A stretch of DNA of 64,000 bases, from NCBI GenBank assembly GCA_026873275.1, contig JANTUC010000003.1:2728001-2792000 (forward strand). The letters are read 5' to 3'. Position numbers and translations under genes: made by a program. The notes under the pieces are model-generated. The model worked only from the letters and a program-made list of their open reading frames with translations. It had not been told where the DNA came from and made no database searches. Positions 46,103-56,215 of the stretch are shown here, piece by piece (position 1 is the stretch's first letter; the number at the start of each line of letters is the position of its first letter). This DNA is from Pseudopithomyces maydicus (Eukaryota > Ascomycota > Dothideomycetes > Pleosporales > Didymosphaeriaceae).

Positions 46103-48778
46103 ATGAAGTCTTTCTCTTTTGCCCTCACCGGGCTTTCTGCTACACTCTCTTTGATCGCTGGCACACAAGCTGCTCCTCTCAGCAACGGTACTGTCGGCAA
46201 TGGCACCGTCAGCAACAGCACTGTTGGGGCGAGTTGCCCTGCTGTGCAGAAAACTGATGAATCATCCTACTTCTCTGTTGTTGGAGTGCAGGGAACGGGG
46301 GTGCACCCCCGACAGGAGCTCCGTGAATTGGAAAAAGATACAGAAATGTGGAATCTTTTCCTCCAGGCGTTCGCGCGGTTCCAGGCTATGGATCAAACCG
46401 ATAAAGTGTCGTACTTTCAAGTTGCGGGTATGTGAATTCCCTCGATTTGGTCAATGATATACTAATAGAATCCAGCTATACACGGAGCCCCATTTGGAGA
46501 ATGGGATGGTGTAAAAGGTGATGGTATGATGGGCTACTGCCCTCATGGAAGCAACGTCTTCCTGTCGTGGCATCGACCTTATCTTGCACTGTTTGAACAG
46601 GTTCTTCAGCGTAAGGCTGTGGAAATTGCAAGCGAGTACCCAGTGGGAGATGCTCAAAAGAGCGCTCTTTCAGTTGCAGAGCGTATCCGTCTGCCATACT
46701 GGGATTGGGCACTCAACCCGTCCAATGGCAGTGAGGGTGTCATGCCCACTAGCCTTCGTCGCGAGTCCGTGACTGTGACATTCCCGAATGGTACTGAAGG
46801 GGAGATTTCCAACCCTCTTCTTCAATACAACTTCCATCCGTTGAAGTATGACTACTTCTCGGCACTTGTAAGTTCAACTTGAGTCCATGTGTGATCCAAA
46901 TCAATAAGCAAATGCTAATCTTCGTTAGGCCGAATTCGAGTTCAAATACTGGAACACCACGATGCGCCTACCTGACAATGGAACCTCTCCCACCGCCGTT
47001 AGTCAGAATGATCTTGCCAATGAACGTGCCACTACGGCGCAGCCCGATAACCGTGACTCGCTTTACCAGCTCATGACCACCTACCAGCCGTTCAATCAGT
47101 GGGCTAGTTCGGCCGGTGGTAGTGAGATTGGTAGCGTGGAAGTGTTGCACAACAGCTTCCACAACATGTTCGGTATGGGAAACATGGGCATTCTGGAAAT
47201 GTCTGCCTATGATCCCATTTTCTGGTTCCATCACTGGTACGTTGGCGATCTTCTTGAATTACATGTGCTACAGGTTACCCATTTGATATGATGTCGCTAA
47301 CCATTTGCAGTCAAATGGATCGTCTCATGGCCATTTACCAGTACCGATACCCGGATACTTGGATTGAGTCGGAGTCCCAATGGAAGGCGACTTACACCTG
47401 GGAAGTGGGCAGCACGCAGAACGCCACGACCCCTCTCAACCCGTTCCACATGAACGCACGAGGCGATGTTTGGACATCGAACTTCGTGCGTAACTGGACA
47501 TCTTTCGGCTACACCTACCCTGAACTGGCTTCCAACCCCTCCAACACCAGTCTCACCGAGACCATCAACAAGCTCTACAAGTCGGACGCCCAGGGCCTCG
47601 AAAGCAGCAACTCCACCGACGGCTACCAGGGCAGCGCCACCAACGCCAGCGCCCAAGCCACCGACTGGAACTGCCAAGTCAAGATGCCCGCCGACATCCA
47701 AGTCTCCTACTCCGTCCGCGGTTTCCTCGGCGAGCCCGACGTCGACCCAACCAAGTGGGCCACAGACCCCAACTACATCGGCCAAGTTGCATCCACCTCC
47801 TCCCCGCGCATGACCTCCAACATAACCTTCACCTCCACCATCCGCCTCACGGAAAAAATCTACAAGAAATACCAAGCTGGCAAGCTCAAGAGCCTCGACG
47901 ACGCCACCGTCGCAGCCTACCTCGAGAAGAACTTCCACTGGCGCATCCAGGCCCTAGACTTCACCGAGATTCCGCGCTCGTCCCCGCCCAAGGGCCTCAC
48001 CGTCACGGTGTTCAACGTCGCGATTGAGATCCCGAAGGACGACTCCGACGTCCCCAGGTGGACGGGTAAGAAGGAGTTCAAGCCGGAGATCAAGGGAAAC
48101 CCGCCTAGGAGCGCGAATGGCGCCCCGCTTGCCGGCAACGTCGATGGCTGGAATGCCACCAGCGGGACGTGGCATTGGAGCGATGTCCCCGAGGAGGCGG
48201 CCGACGAAGGTCAGGTATCTGCTTCCCGCTCCGTGAGCATCGAGCCCGCGACGCCTGTTACGACGCCGGTTGGGACCGTGACGCCGGGCGCGGGTGAGGC
48301 TGTTCAGGTCACCACGCTGCCGAACGGCGAGGTGGTGACGCAGATTGTTACCATCGTGGTGACGGTGACGGAGGGTGCTGAGGCGGTTGAGACGAGCGCT
48401 GCGAGCCCGAGTGCGACTGAGGTGGAGATCTCGACGCCGGTCACGATGCCTGTGGGTACCGCTACGCCTGGACCGGGCGAGGCTGTTCAGGTCACCACGT
48501 TGCCAAATGGTGAAGTAGTGACGCAGATCGTTACGATCGTCGTGACGGTCACGCAGGGAGCTGAGGCGGCTGAGACGAGCGCTGCGAGCTCGAGCACTGT
48601 GAGCCCGAGCCCGACGGAGGCAGAGATCTCGACGCCGGTTACGACGCCAGTTGGGACTGTGACACCGGGTGCGGGTGAGGCGGTGAAGATTGTGACATTG
48701 GAGTCTGGGGAGAAGATTACGAGGGTTGTGACGGTTGTGGAGGAGGTTACGGTGTACTTGCCTGCACCTACTGCTTGA
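46103..48778 (+). CDS. Secreted tyrosinase with a three-repeat C-terminal tail
   Basis: Exons are 46103-46427, 46476-46867, 46929-47236 and 47311-48778, giving 830 residues. A signal peptide (MKSFSFALTGLSATLSLIAG) is followed by many N-glycosylation sequons. The type-3 copper site is complete: CuA uses His111 (IHGAP), His132 (YCPHGS) and His141 (LSWHRPYLALFEQ); CuB uses VLHNSFHNMFG and DPIFWFHHCQMDRL. The enzyme oxidises phenols to quinones, for melanin or phenolic detoxification. After the usual C-terminal domain (to about residue 680) comes a Val/Thr-rich tail of three units (from about 48240). Each unit carries TPV-T/M-TPVGT, TPGxGEAV, and in the first two TLPNGEVVTQIVTIVVTVT. No frameshift. 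The region changes from C-rich to G-rich wobble near 48050. Confidence 0.9.
48240..48765 (+). repeat. Three imperfect tandem repeats inside the tyrosinase tail
   Basis: Units begin near 48252, 48430 and 48627, spaced about 180-200 bases. The first two share nearly identical GEVVTQIVTIVVTVT text; the third keeps TPVGTVTPGAGEAV but changes the second half to SGEKITRVVTVVEEVTVYL. Confidence 0.85.
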
Positions 48779-50419
48779 TGCAGTGCGGTGTGGTGTAGAA
48801 GATGAGTCGGGCTTATGTCTTCGAATCCCTTTTGTTGTGTATAGATTCTTTCTGGTTGGGGAGGCAGCAGGTGGGTTTCATGGGAAGGCGCAATGTGGCA
48901 AGGGACTGGGAGGGTTTGGGTTTTCCTTGTTCACGTTTTACGGTTGGAGGTTCTGCTGCGCGGAGCGTTTGACACAAAATCTGAAAAGACACGATGATAC
49001 GGTTGTAGGTGGAAAGAATGGAGTACACGATTATGTATGATGTGTAAGGCGAGCTAGAATCTACTTACACGGATGCATTCTTATGAATTCTATGAATCTT
49101 ATGTTGCGGAATGGACTTCGACTTTGAGAGTTTCCAAATGTGCTTCAAACCCTTACTTTTTGCGAAGACTACAAGGTTCTTTATGAGAATGAAAGTGCCG
49201 GGATACAGCCATTGATAGATTGTTTAGGCTCAGTCACGGACAGCATGGCCAATAGAGAAGTCTCTTCTATTACTATAATGGCCCCGGGGCAAAGTGAAGC
49301 ACGTGATAAAAGCACGTGATTTATGCCTAGTAAGCGACGCTAGCGTCTTGGCATTGTTTATATACCTCTGCGCTCGCCCCACCTAGATAGCTCCCTAATT
49401 GTAGATTCTCTTCAATTCAGAAAGTTCAAAAATCCACCTTCAAGAGCTTCCGCGACACAACATGTTCAAGTTTGTTGTACACTCTCTGCCTATATCAAGT
49501 TCCTAAAATCCTACGTCATACTTAACAGGGTTCGAGCTCCTGCGTTGGGCCACACTCAAGAGACCACAAGACTTGACGAGTCACGCCACCGTTAAATCAG
49601 TCACAAACACAGACCACATCGCCAGTGACAACTCACCTCGCGGAAAATACGTCGGACGACGCCCCGTTTCACAGCATCAGATCACCGCTGTGTCATCCTT
49701 CTGTGTTCCCTCAGGCACCACTAAGATGTCGCTGACCTCTCGAATACTAAGATCTTCATCTATTTGCAGTAAACGATGTTCGGATCCGCAGAGATACATC
49801 CAATCGCCAGTGCAGGCGCATGTCCAATGATATACAAGGCGCCTGGTTAGACTAAACACCAATGCAAGGGAGCGACGCGCGACGCAGGGTGTGCAGCATT
49901 CGCCCGAATAGGCTTAGCGAAGTGGGGTCAACGTGTCCCGGTGAACATCAGGCATCATCTTTCCTGTCTGCTCACACGAATTTGAGAAGACCTTGGTGAC
50001 AATCGGGGTCTTCCAGTTTGTTTGCTTTGCTCTTCCGATTCGTAATACTGTAGGGTTTGGTTTAGGGCTGCGCATCGCAATTGACTCTAAGGCAACCCGG
50101 CTCTTCCGCGGAACGCTCTTTGGTAGCTACCAACCGTCACACTCAGGCTCAGTTTACCGGTCAACGGATAAGGCTTGACGTACAGAGTGTCAACACTGGC
50201 TACCGAGGTGAATTAACATTGGTTTTAGACGTTATTGTCGAAGAAACTGGCCATCACCTCCTCGGGCTTATACATCCAGAGCGGCCTAGTCGGACATAAC
50301 CACCCGATGGTATATAACTTTGGCACCTAACCGAAGCTCCACATCATCTCAACGTCTCAGATGAAAGGAATTACATCGACTGTTCTATCCAGATACGAAT
50401 TCGACACTCACACGCAACC
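48779..50419. other. Intergenic, 1.6 kb
   Basis: 3' flank of the tyrosinase gene and promoter of the next gene. Two CACGTGAT boxes lie at about 49301-49320 and a TATATA-like box at about 49358, upstream of a possible small gene listed separately. No other support. Confidence 0.5.
49461..49830 (+). CDS. Possible small two-exon gene
   Basis: A TATA-like box (TTTATATACC near 49356) and CACGTGAT boxes precede an ATG at 49461. A donor GTTTGT follows the short exon ATGTTCAA, and an acceptor CTTAACAG ends at 49529. The spliced frame (GFELLRWATLKRPQDLTSHA...) stays open to a stop at 49828-49830, about 103 residues. There is no known domain and the donor is weak. A 61-codon minus-strand frame overlaps. 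This is a guess from promoter geometry only. Confidence 0.25.
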
Positions 50420-51619
50420 ATGGGTCTCCCCGAGTGGAAAAACACTCCCCTCATGTCCCTCCCCCGCGAACTCCGCCTCGAAATCTGGGAATGGACCCTG
50501 ACCGACCCCTCCGTCCCAGATCTCACCGTAAATATAAGCCGCGCCCATAATCCCCCCTACAAACCCCTCTCCCCAGGCGGTACCGTCGCCCCACGCGTAG
50601 TAACCTCACTACAACCAGGCAGAAGCCACCCCATCGGTCTAAACCTCCTACGTACAAACCACCTGATATACGACGAAGCGCTGCCTATGCTTTATCGGTC
50701 TGTTTCCTTCGCACCGGAAGACCACCAAGGCATCTTCCCTCTCTGGCTCGATTCCCTCTCGACGTTCGCGCGCTCGCTCATCCGAAGCATAAAACTCCAC
50801 GTCCCGCAACAGATCTACGACACAGACATCTTCGGGGATCCCGCGGTGCCGCTCTTCCACTGGGCGGTTACCTGCGCGCAGGTCGCGAAGCTAAGCGGGG
50901 TCTTGCGCAAAGTTGAAGTCGAGGGACTACGGATCGAAAGCGCGGGTTTGAGTCAGAAGGTGCGGCGCTCGGTACTGTTTCCGCTATGTAAGATCAAAAC
51001 GCAGAAGGTATTTGGGACTAACAACGATCCGAGCGTGTTCATGTGGTGGGCCAGTGCGGAAAAGGAACTCGAGTTGGAAACGACGGCGCGGAGGAAGCAG
51101 GCTGAGATGAGGGCTGCGGCGGAAGCTCAAGCTGAGAAAGCACCGCGCAAGGATTGCTCATCTCCATCTCCATCTTCATCTCAACACAACATGAATCGCG
51201 AGCGTACCCCGAGGGCGAGGACACAGTCGAGGGAGCATGGGGAACGACGCTGGACCTGTGAAGGTTTGAAAATTAATCAACTTCATCGGAAGACTGATGA
51301 GCATGTTATCAATCAGGATCTGAGCAGGATGACCGGTATCGAAATTTTCGAAAGAGAGTTGGCACAGCATACGCTGCCGGTGGTTCACCGGAGTCCGGAA
51401 CGCTCTGCGGAGAGTGCGGAGACAGACACTTTATTGGAGGATTGGGATGTGATCATCCCGCCGAGAGGTCGGCCGCCAAGTTACGCGTCGAGAAAGAGTA
51501 GCGATTCGTGGTCGGATGCAGCGTCGACTATTGCAGAGGCACAAAGCTATTTCAAGGACGACGAAGAAGATGAGGAAGCGGAAGAGACCGATTCGAAATC
51601 TTTCTTATGGGTTCATTAG
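50420..51619 (+). CDS. 2EXR/F-box-like protein
   Basis: A single exon of 399 residues. The start MGLPEWKNTPLMSLPRELRL continues EIWEWTL, the signature of fungal 2EXR/DUF7730-type domains that are related to F-boxes. GLNLLRTNHLIYDEALPMLY follows, as expected for this family. The second half is low complexity (Ala/Glu/Arg, Ser/Pro) and ends with an acidic tail. Such proteins are very common in filamentous fungi and mostly uncharacterised; a ubiquitin-ligase link is only inferred for those with true F-boxes. Confidence 0.75.
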   Translation: MGLPEWKNTPLMSLPRELRLEIWEWTLTDPSVPDLTVNISRAHNPPYKPLSPGGTVAPRVVTSLQPGRSHPIGLNLLRTNHLIYDEALPMLYRSVSFAPEDHQGIFPLWLDSLSTFARSLIRSIKLHVPQQIYDTDIFGDPAVPLFHWAVTCAQVAKLSGVLRKVEVEGLRIESAGLSQKVRRSVLFPLCKIKTQKVFGTNNDPSVFMWWASAEKELELETTARRKQAEMRAAAEAQAEKAPRKDCSSPSPSSSQHNMNRERTPRARTQSREHGERRWTCEGLKINQLHRKTDEHVINQDLSRMTGIEIFERELAQHTLPVVHRSPERSAESAETDTLLEDWDVIIPPRGRPPSYASRKSSDSWSDAASTIAEAQSYFKDDEEDEEAEETDSKSFLWVH

Positions 51620-52120
51620 CTCTGAGTTCATTTCCGGTTGCGGTGTCTTACCACAATACCTACTGCTACATTTGCGTCGAAATTGTAGTATGGAGAACGG
51701 AAAAAGACACAGGAGCGTGACTGGTCACAAATTGGCTTAACGAAGAGGGCATGTTACTTCCTAAAAGCTTCAAAATGGGTGTTTCCTTGGAATAGCCAAA
51801 AAGGAATCGATGAGAAATTTCCTTCATGGACCGGCCTGGGTCTGTACTATCTCTAGGCCTTGACCAGTTTTTCTATCCTGGCATGCCTTTCTCGACGCTC
51901 CTCTCTCGAGCATTGATTATGAAGATATGTTTGGGCAATCATGAGGCCCCAAAGAAATTTCATCGAGGGCCATGTGTGTTCTCAGCTCTCCCCTAGGCAC
52001 GCCAACTTCCATAACCCCACTAATTATATATTGGTGATGAAGTCCACCATCAAGTCGATATCAACCCAGAGAAGAGTGCACCGTAAGATTAATCCTGTTC
52101 CAAGTCCAGACGACTGAGAC
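51620..52120. other. Spacer before the non-coding array
   Basis: No coding support. A weak C/D-box-like pair (GTGATGA at about 52034 and CTGA at about 52114) is present but the flanking stem is poor. Confidence 0.4.
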
Positions 52121-52121
52121 C

Positions 52122-52196
52122 TATAAATCAAGCTCTACAACAGGAATGCCTCTTCTTCTTCACACAATATACTGGAGAAGAGACAGGGTTCTAAAA
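52122..52196 (+). promoter_or_regulatory. TATA box plus leader, module 1
   Basis: TATAAA at 52122-52127, then a pyrimidine-rich CTTCTTCTTCACAC stretch, then CTAAAA at 52191. No ORF follows. Confidence 0.45.
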
Positions 52197-52561
52197 TCAC
52201 CTCTGCGGGGCCTTATGTGGACCTGAAAAAAAGGCACCATGAAGATATATATGTTAGTCTCACGAGCTTTCTAAAAAGATGTTGCAGGAGTGTTGTTGGC
52301 GATCTAAAAGGCAGTTTGACAGACCATATGGACCACAGCGTGTGGTGGTCGTCTAGAACATCTATCGGACACGGCACATGCAAGTGAGTAAAAGTACCCG
52401 ACAGACGGAGACATGGTGTCTCTGCGCTGCTCTGCGCTCGAAAATCGCCATTGTCTCTTTGACTCTGTGTACAATAGATGTTGATGATGATGGAGCTTAT
52501 CACCAATGATTACTCCAACACAAATAAGACAACCAAGCACACCTCCCAACGCTCTGCGCAG

Positions 52562-52633
52562 TATAAATACACCTTTGAACCACGCTCCAGTTCTCTCTTC
52601 ACATTATTCATTGAAGAAGCACATGGACTAAAA
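52562..52633 (+). promoter_or_regulatory. TATA box plus leader, module 2
   Basis: TATAAA at 52562-52567, CTCTCTTCACA about 30 bases later, then CATGGACTAAAA with CTAAAA at 52628-52633. Confidence 0.45.
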
Positions 52634-52806
52634 TCAAACCATCGACTTTTCATTTTTCGACCTCTTTCTTTGCTAAAACATCTGGTTGCATGGATTCATG
52701 GCGCTGCGGGGTGGTTCTGGAATCTGATTAAAATATGGACCTCTGCTTTTAAAACCTAGACCGAACAAGACGATGGTGCGGAGGGCAATGGGCAAGACTC
52801 TGGAGA

Positions 52807-52871
52807 TATAAATCTACCCTGCGGATCGACATTCTGCTTCACACATACGACACTGGAACCGAAGGCTAAAA
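52807..52871 (+). promoter_or_regulatory. TATA box plus leader, module 3
   Basis: TATAAA at 52807-52812, CTGCTTCACACA about 25 bases later, CTAAAA at 52866-52871. Confidence 0.45.
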
Positions 52872-53169
52872 TTGTCAGAGTACTGGTTTTTGCGACTAAA
52901 AATATCGCACAAAGGAACTCATGCTGTTCTCGCCTCTTGCAATAAAACCGCGACTTTACTCTTTCCATGGGGTTCTCTTGTTTTTCGAGTGGCAATTCTA
53001 AAATTCACTGTTACTCTCAACATGCATTATCCAATGCTCGTTTGGGAGAAGCCCTTTTGTGGTAAAAAAAAGTGCACGTAATAGAGATCATGCATGTGTT
53101 TTCTATGTTGCTCTCACCAGGCTTTCCTTTTCTCTATTCATCAACACCGTAAGGTTTTATGCGATCGAA

Positions 53170-53285
53170 ACAACGACAACAAAATTGCATAATGAACGCA
53201 AATGGTCGACCAGAAATACAGAACACAACAAAATTGCATACTGAACACAAAATGATCGACCAGAAATACAAAACCCAACAAAATA
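53170..53285 (+). repeat. Two-copy direct repeat
   Basis: Two adjacent copies, about 50 bases apart, share ACAACAAAATTGCATA, then GAAC, then GATCGACC or GGTCGACC, then AGAAATACA. They sit just before the tandem array. Confidence 0.75.
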
Positions 53286-53385
53286 AGAAATGAAACAACA
53301 GGGAAATCCCTATCATGACCACAGAACAATACAATCGAAGCATAGAGTATATGAAACCTTCCTCCAGCCGAGATTCTCTTGTTGA

Positions 53386-53815
53386 TCTCGCCATTGCAAC
53401 GAGGTAATTAAAAGCAGATCACCGCCTGTCCATGGGAGTGGGAACTGCTCGCCATTGCAACGAGGCGTAAAAGCAGATCACCGCCTGTCCATGGGGGTGG
53501 AGGAATGCTCGCTATTGTAACGAGGTGACTAAAAGCAGATCACCGCCTGTCCATGGGAGTGGAGAACTGCTCGCCATTACAACAAGGTGACTAAAAGCAG
53601 ATCACCGCCTGTCCATGGGAGTGGGAACTGCTCGCCATTGCAACGAGGCGTAAAAGCAGATCACCGCCTGTCCATGGGGGTGGAGGAATGCTCGCTATTG
53701 TAACGAGGTGACTAAAAGCAGATCACCGCCTGTCCATGGGAGTGGAGAACTGCTCGCCATTACAACAAGGTGACTAAAAGCAGATCACCGCCTGTCCATG
53801 GGAGTGGAGAAATGC
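53386..53815 (+). repeat. 61-base tandem repeat, seven units, trimeric higher-order pattern
   Basis: Seven head-to-tail units of about 59-62 bases. Each has CTCG[C]CATT..AACGAGG, then TAAAAGCAGATCACC, then GCCTGTCCATGGG and GTGG. Three variants (GAGGCGTAAAAG; CTATTGTAACGAGG; CATTACAACAAGG) occur in the same order twice, so the array duplicated as a trimer. Within a unit AGCAG pairs with CTGCT and TCAC with GTGG, so a transcript could fold into a hairpin with CCATGG in the loop. It has no coding frame. Confidence 0.9.
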
Positions 53816-53965
53816 ACCTACTTTCCATGCATGCATTCTCCCGTTCTCTCCCCTGTTCCGATGGATCCCTAAAATTTCCCCCTCAATAGTATGATGCTCC
53901 GTGTGTACACCTCAGCATCATCAGCACCGGAAGGTCAAAGCAGACATTAAGGCGATCTGCAGATA

Positions 53966-54059
53966 TATAAAACACCTGTCTAACAGACCAACTCTGCACA
54001 CTCTTTGCACCAAAGTTTGACCTGAAAAATTTGCGCTCGCAGTGCTTCATGGACTAAAA
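53966..54059 (+). promoter_or_regulatory. TATA box plus leader, module 4
   Basis: TATAAA at 53966-53971, CTCTGCACACTC about 30 bases later, then CATGGACTAAAA with CTAAAA at 54054-54059; nearly the same end as module 2. Confidence 0.45.
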
Positions 54060-54761
54060 CAGGGGTCTTCCTGGTTACATGGGTCTTTCCCACTTTTTGT
54101 TCAACTGAGATATCGAAATCTATGCCAGACTCTACTATGGTTTCTCGTCTTGAAAGTTGACTCGCTGCCCGCAATGAGCTTCACCATCCCAGCTTTCCAT
54201 GAGCAAAAATCAATTAAAATTGCGATGTTGTCTTAAACGGAAGTTCAGATGACCTCTCTATATTTCTACTTCTCTCTTCTCTCACAAGTGAGTCTTTTCA
54301 CGGCTCCAAGCTCGTCAATAAAACTCAAACAACTGCAACTCATGAAACAAAAACAACAGGGATGACAGACGATGTGCTTCTCTCTTTTCTTGTTGGCTTG
54401 TTGTCTTCACAAATCTGTCCTTGAGCGCTCTTATGGCTTTTGGAATGGCACTGCGCAGCGTTCTTGATGAGCTTCATCACCAGGTAGTTAAGCAAAATCC
54501 TCGTTATCAACTTTACTAGAACCTCGTTCTAACCAGGTGACATTCTACACAAGAAACCCTTCACTGTGACTAAAATCAATGACTAACACACCCGATGCCA
54601 GGGTACTATGTTTTCCTTCATCCTCGTGACAGATCAGTTGGCTTGGCTTACCAATAATCAATCGCACTTTAAAATCCTGCATTCATGATGGCTTTTGGAG
54701 AGGATCAAAATCAAAATGACTACCCAATGGTCACAAGCACAGTTTCAGACGGTCGCGATTA

Positions 54762-54821
54762 TATAAAACTTTTCGTTGACAATGACAATCCTCACACCAC
54801 TACTCTCCATCAGAACTAAAA
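54762..54821 (+). promoter_or_regulatory. TATA box plus leader, module 5
   Basis: TATAAA at 54762-54767, CCTCACACC about 25 bases later, ACTAAAA at 54815-54821, then CCATGG 18 bases on. Confidence 0.45.
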
Positions 54822-55526
54822 CATACTCGTTCAGATCCATGGAAACTAAACTATCATCCACGATGAATTCCATGTAAAACGTTGCTATTAGGCAAAAATG
54901 TGGTCTTTTGCCTCCGCGTTTCTTGAAAAACTGGATATTCTAAAGCAGCAAGTGGGTAGTCCATGGGAGTCATTGCTTTTCCTGGGGAGGCATCTCACAT
55001 ACGTACGTGTGATGATTCTTCCACGATAACAGCGAGCTTCATCGCCTTAAAACCCAAATGGCGTCATCTCGAGCCGGAACCACGATGCGAGGTATTGCCA
55101 CATGTGTATACAAACCACCTACTCCTTGCATGCAAAACTTCCTCACACCACTCTGACAGGAGGACTTGAATCAGAGAATGCTCAGATCTATGCGTCTAAA
55201 ATATGATGAAAGAAGCGGCTATGGCTTGTTCTGCGTCTGGATTTTCTTGGAAAAGCAGCGGGGTTAAAAATCAGGAAAGTGGACAGTCATGCGTTTAAAA
55301 GTTCTGTCGGTATGGATAGCGGGACTAAAATTTGCCCCCTTGCGCTCCATGGAAGCACGAGGGAAAAAGACCATACATACAAAAAATCCACAACCATCAG
55401 CTCATGCAGCCAGCAATCCAGCCACAATAATGATGATGCCGATCATCACTACCATCATTGTCTATCAGCGCCTCGCACGGACACCAAGTCCCCCAATCAA
55501 AGCATCAAATGAGCCGATCCAAAATA

Positions 55527-55574
55527 TATAAACCCTTTCCTCCTCTCCACACCACCCCGAGCATCTCACTAAAA
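55527..55574 (+). promoter_or_regulatory. TATA box plus leader, module 6
   Basis: TATAAA at 55527-55532, CCTCTCCACACC soon after, CTAAAA at 55569-55574. Confidence 0.45.
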
Positions 55575-56099
55575 GCAAGAAACAACCAGCTCAAATGCGA
55601 TCTCCTGCCTCCTATGCGTCGCAACCTAAAATCACTCGAAACCGCTCCATGCGTTCTTAAAAAGACACCGCGCCCTCTTCTCATGAACAAAACGGGGCCC
55701 TGCAGTGTTTAAAATCAGAACCAGCAGGGAAAAGAGAAACGGAGTAAAACATGCCTGTATTCATGGTATGTGCTTTTCACATTACCTTTTTGCTTACTTT
55801 ACTTCTTTCGTTCGCGAAGGAGATATACTGTGTTTAAAATGGTACACAGGACCTGTCGATGGAGTCAGGTTTGGATTTGGAAGGATTTGGGGATATGGGT
55901 GATTAAAAGGTGCCGCGCCCTGATTTATGGGGTGTTGGCTTGTTGTGTGGGCTGTGTATGCCCCTGGTAATGGGGTTTCACGTCTGATTGAAAACGCTGT
56001 TAAAATCGCGTTATGAGTTTTGTGGAGGTGACGTGTGTACTTCTCTATTTCTTGGAAGCGGAGAAATTGGGGGACTAAAAAGACCTTGTTGATTCTGGT

Positions 56100-56154
56100 C
56101 ATGTGTTCGCGGAGAGAAGTGAGACAGTTGTGCTTCTCCGCGAATATGGCACAT
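56100..56154 (+). ncRNA. Long hairpin at the end of the array (terminator or small-RNA precursor candidate)
   Basis: The arm TTCGCGGAGA(GA)AG pairs with CTTCTCCGCGAA across a loop of about 13 bases. A flanking CATGTG pairs with CACATG. It lies just after the last TATA-associated blocks and before the next gene. There is no U tract, so a bacterial-type terminator is not implied. Confidence 0.5.
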
Positions 56155-56215
56155 GATGGTGAAACTCATCATCACCATTCGCATCACTATTTCGCATAAG
56201 ATTAGCTAAAATTGA

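Larger units (their letters stand above)
52121..56215 (+). repeat. Non-coding array rich in TAAAA and CATGG motifs with internal TATA boxes
   Basis: About 4.1 kb without a convincing reading frame. Reading by eye I find about 40 TAAAA on the plus strand and only two or three TTTTA, a strong strand bias. Most are YTAAAA. Many are followed 20-30 bases later by CATGG or CCATGG and then by another TAAAA (for example 52672, 52942, 54054, 54816, 55324). Six TATAAA boxes start sub-blocks. Part of it is a clean 61-base tandem repeat; other parts look like very old copies of the same unit, for example 54940-54985, which keeps CTAAAGCAG and GTCCATGGGAGT. It could be a set of transcribed structured RNAs, a decayed satellite or a remnant of an unknown element. 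No transposase, LTR or RIP-like mutation bias was seen. Confidence 0.6.

Noticed and set aside
47297..47938. 213-codon antisense frame in the tyrosinase gene
   Set aside because: Gly/Val-rich mirror of coding sequence with strong wobble bias.
49525..49545. tRNA B-box-like GGTTCGAGCTCC
   Set aside because: No A box or acceptor stem can be paired around it.
52034..52118. C/D snoRNA candidate (GTGATGA ... CTGA)
   Set aside because: Terminal stem and internal C'/D' boxes are weak; not enough to call.
53386..53815. CRISPR-like direct repeats
   Set aside because: Units are contiguous without unique spacers and the genome is eukaryotic; this is a tandem satellite.
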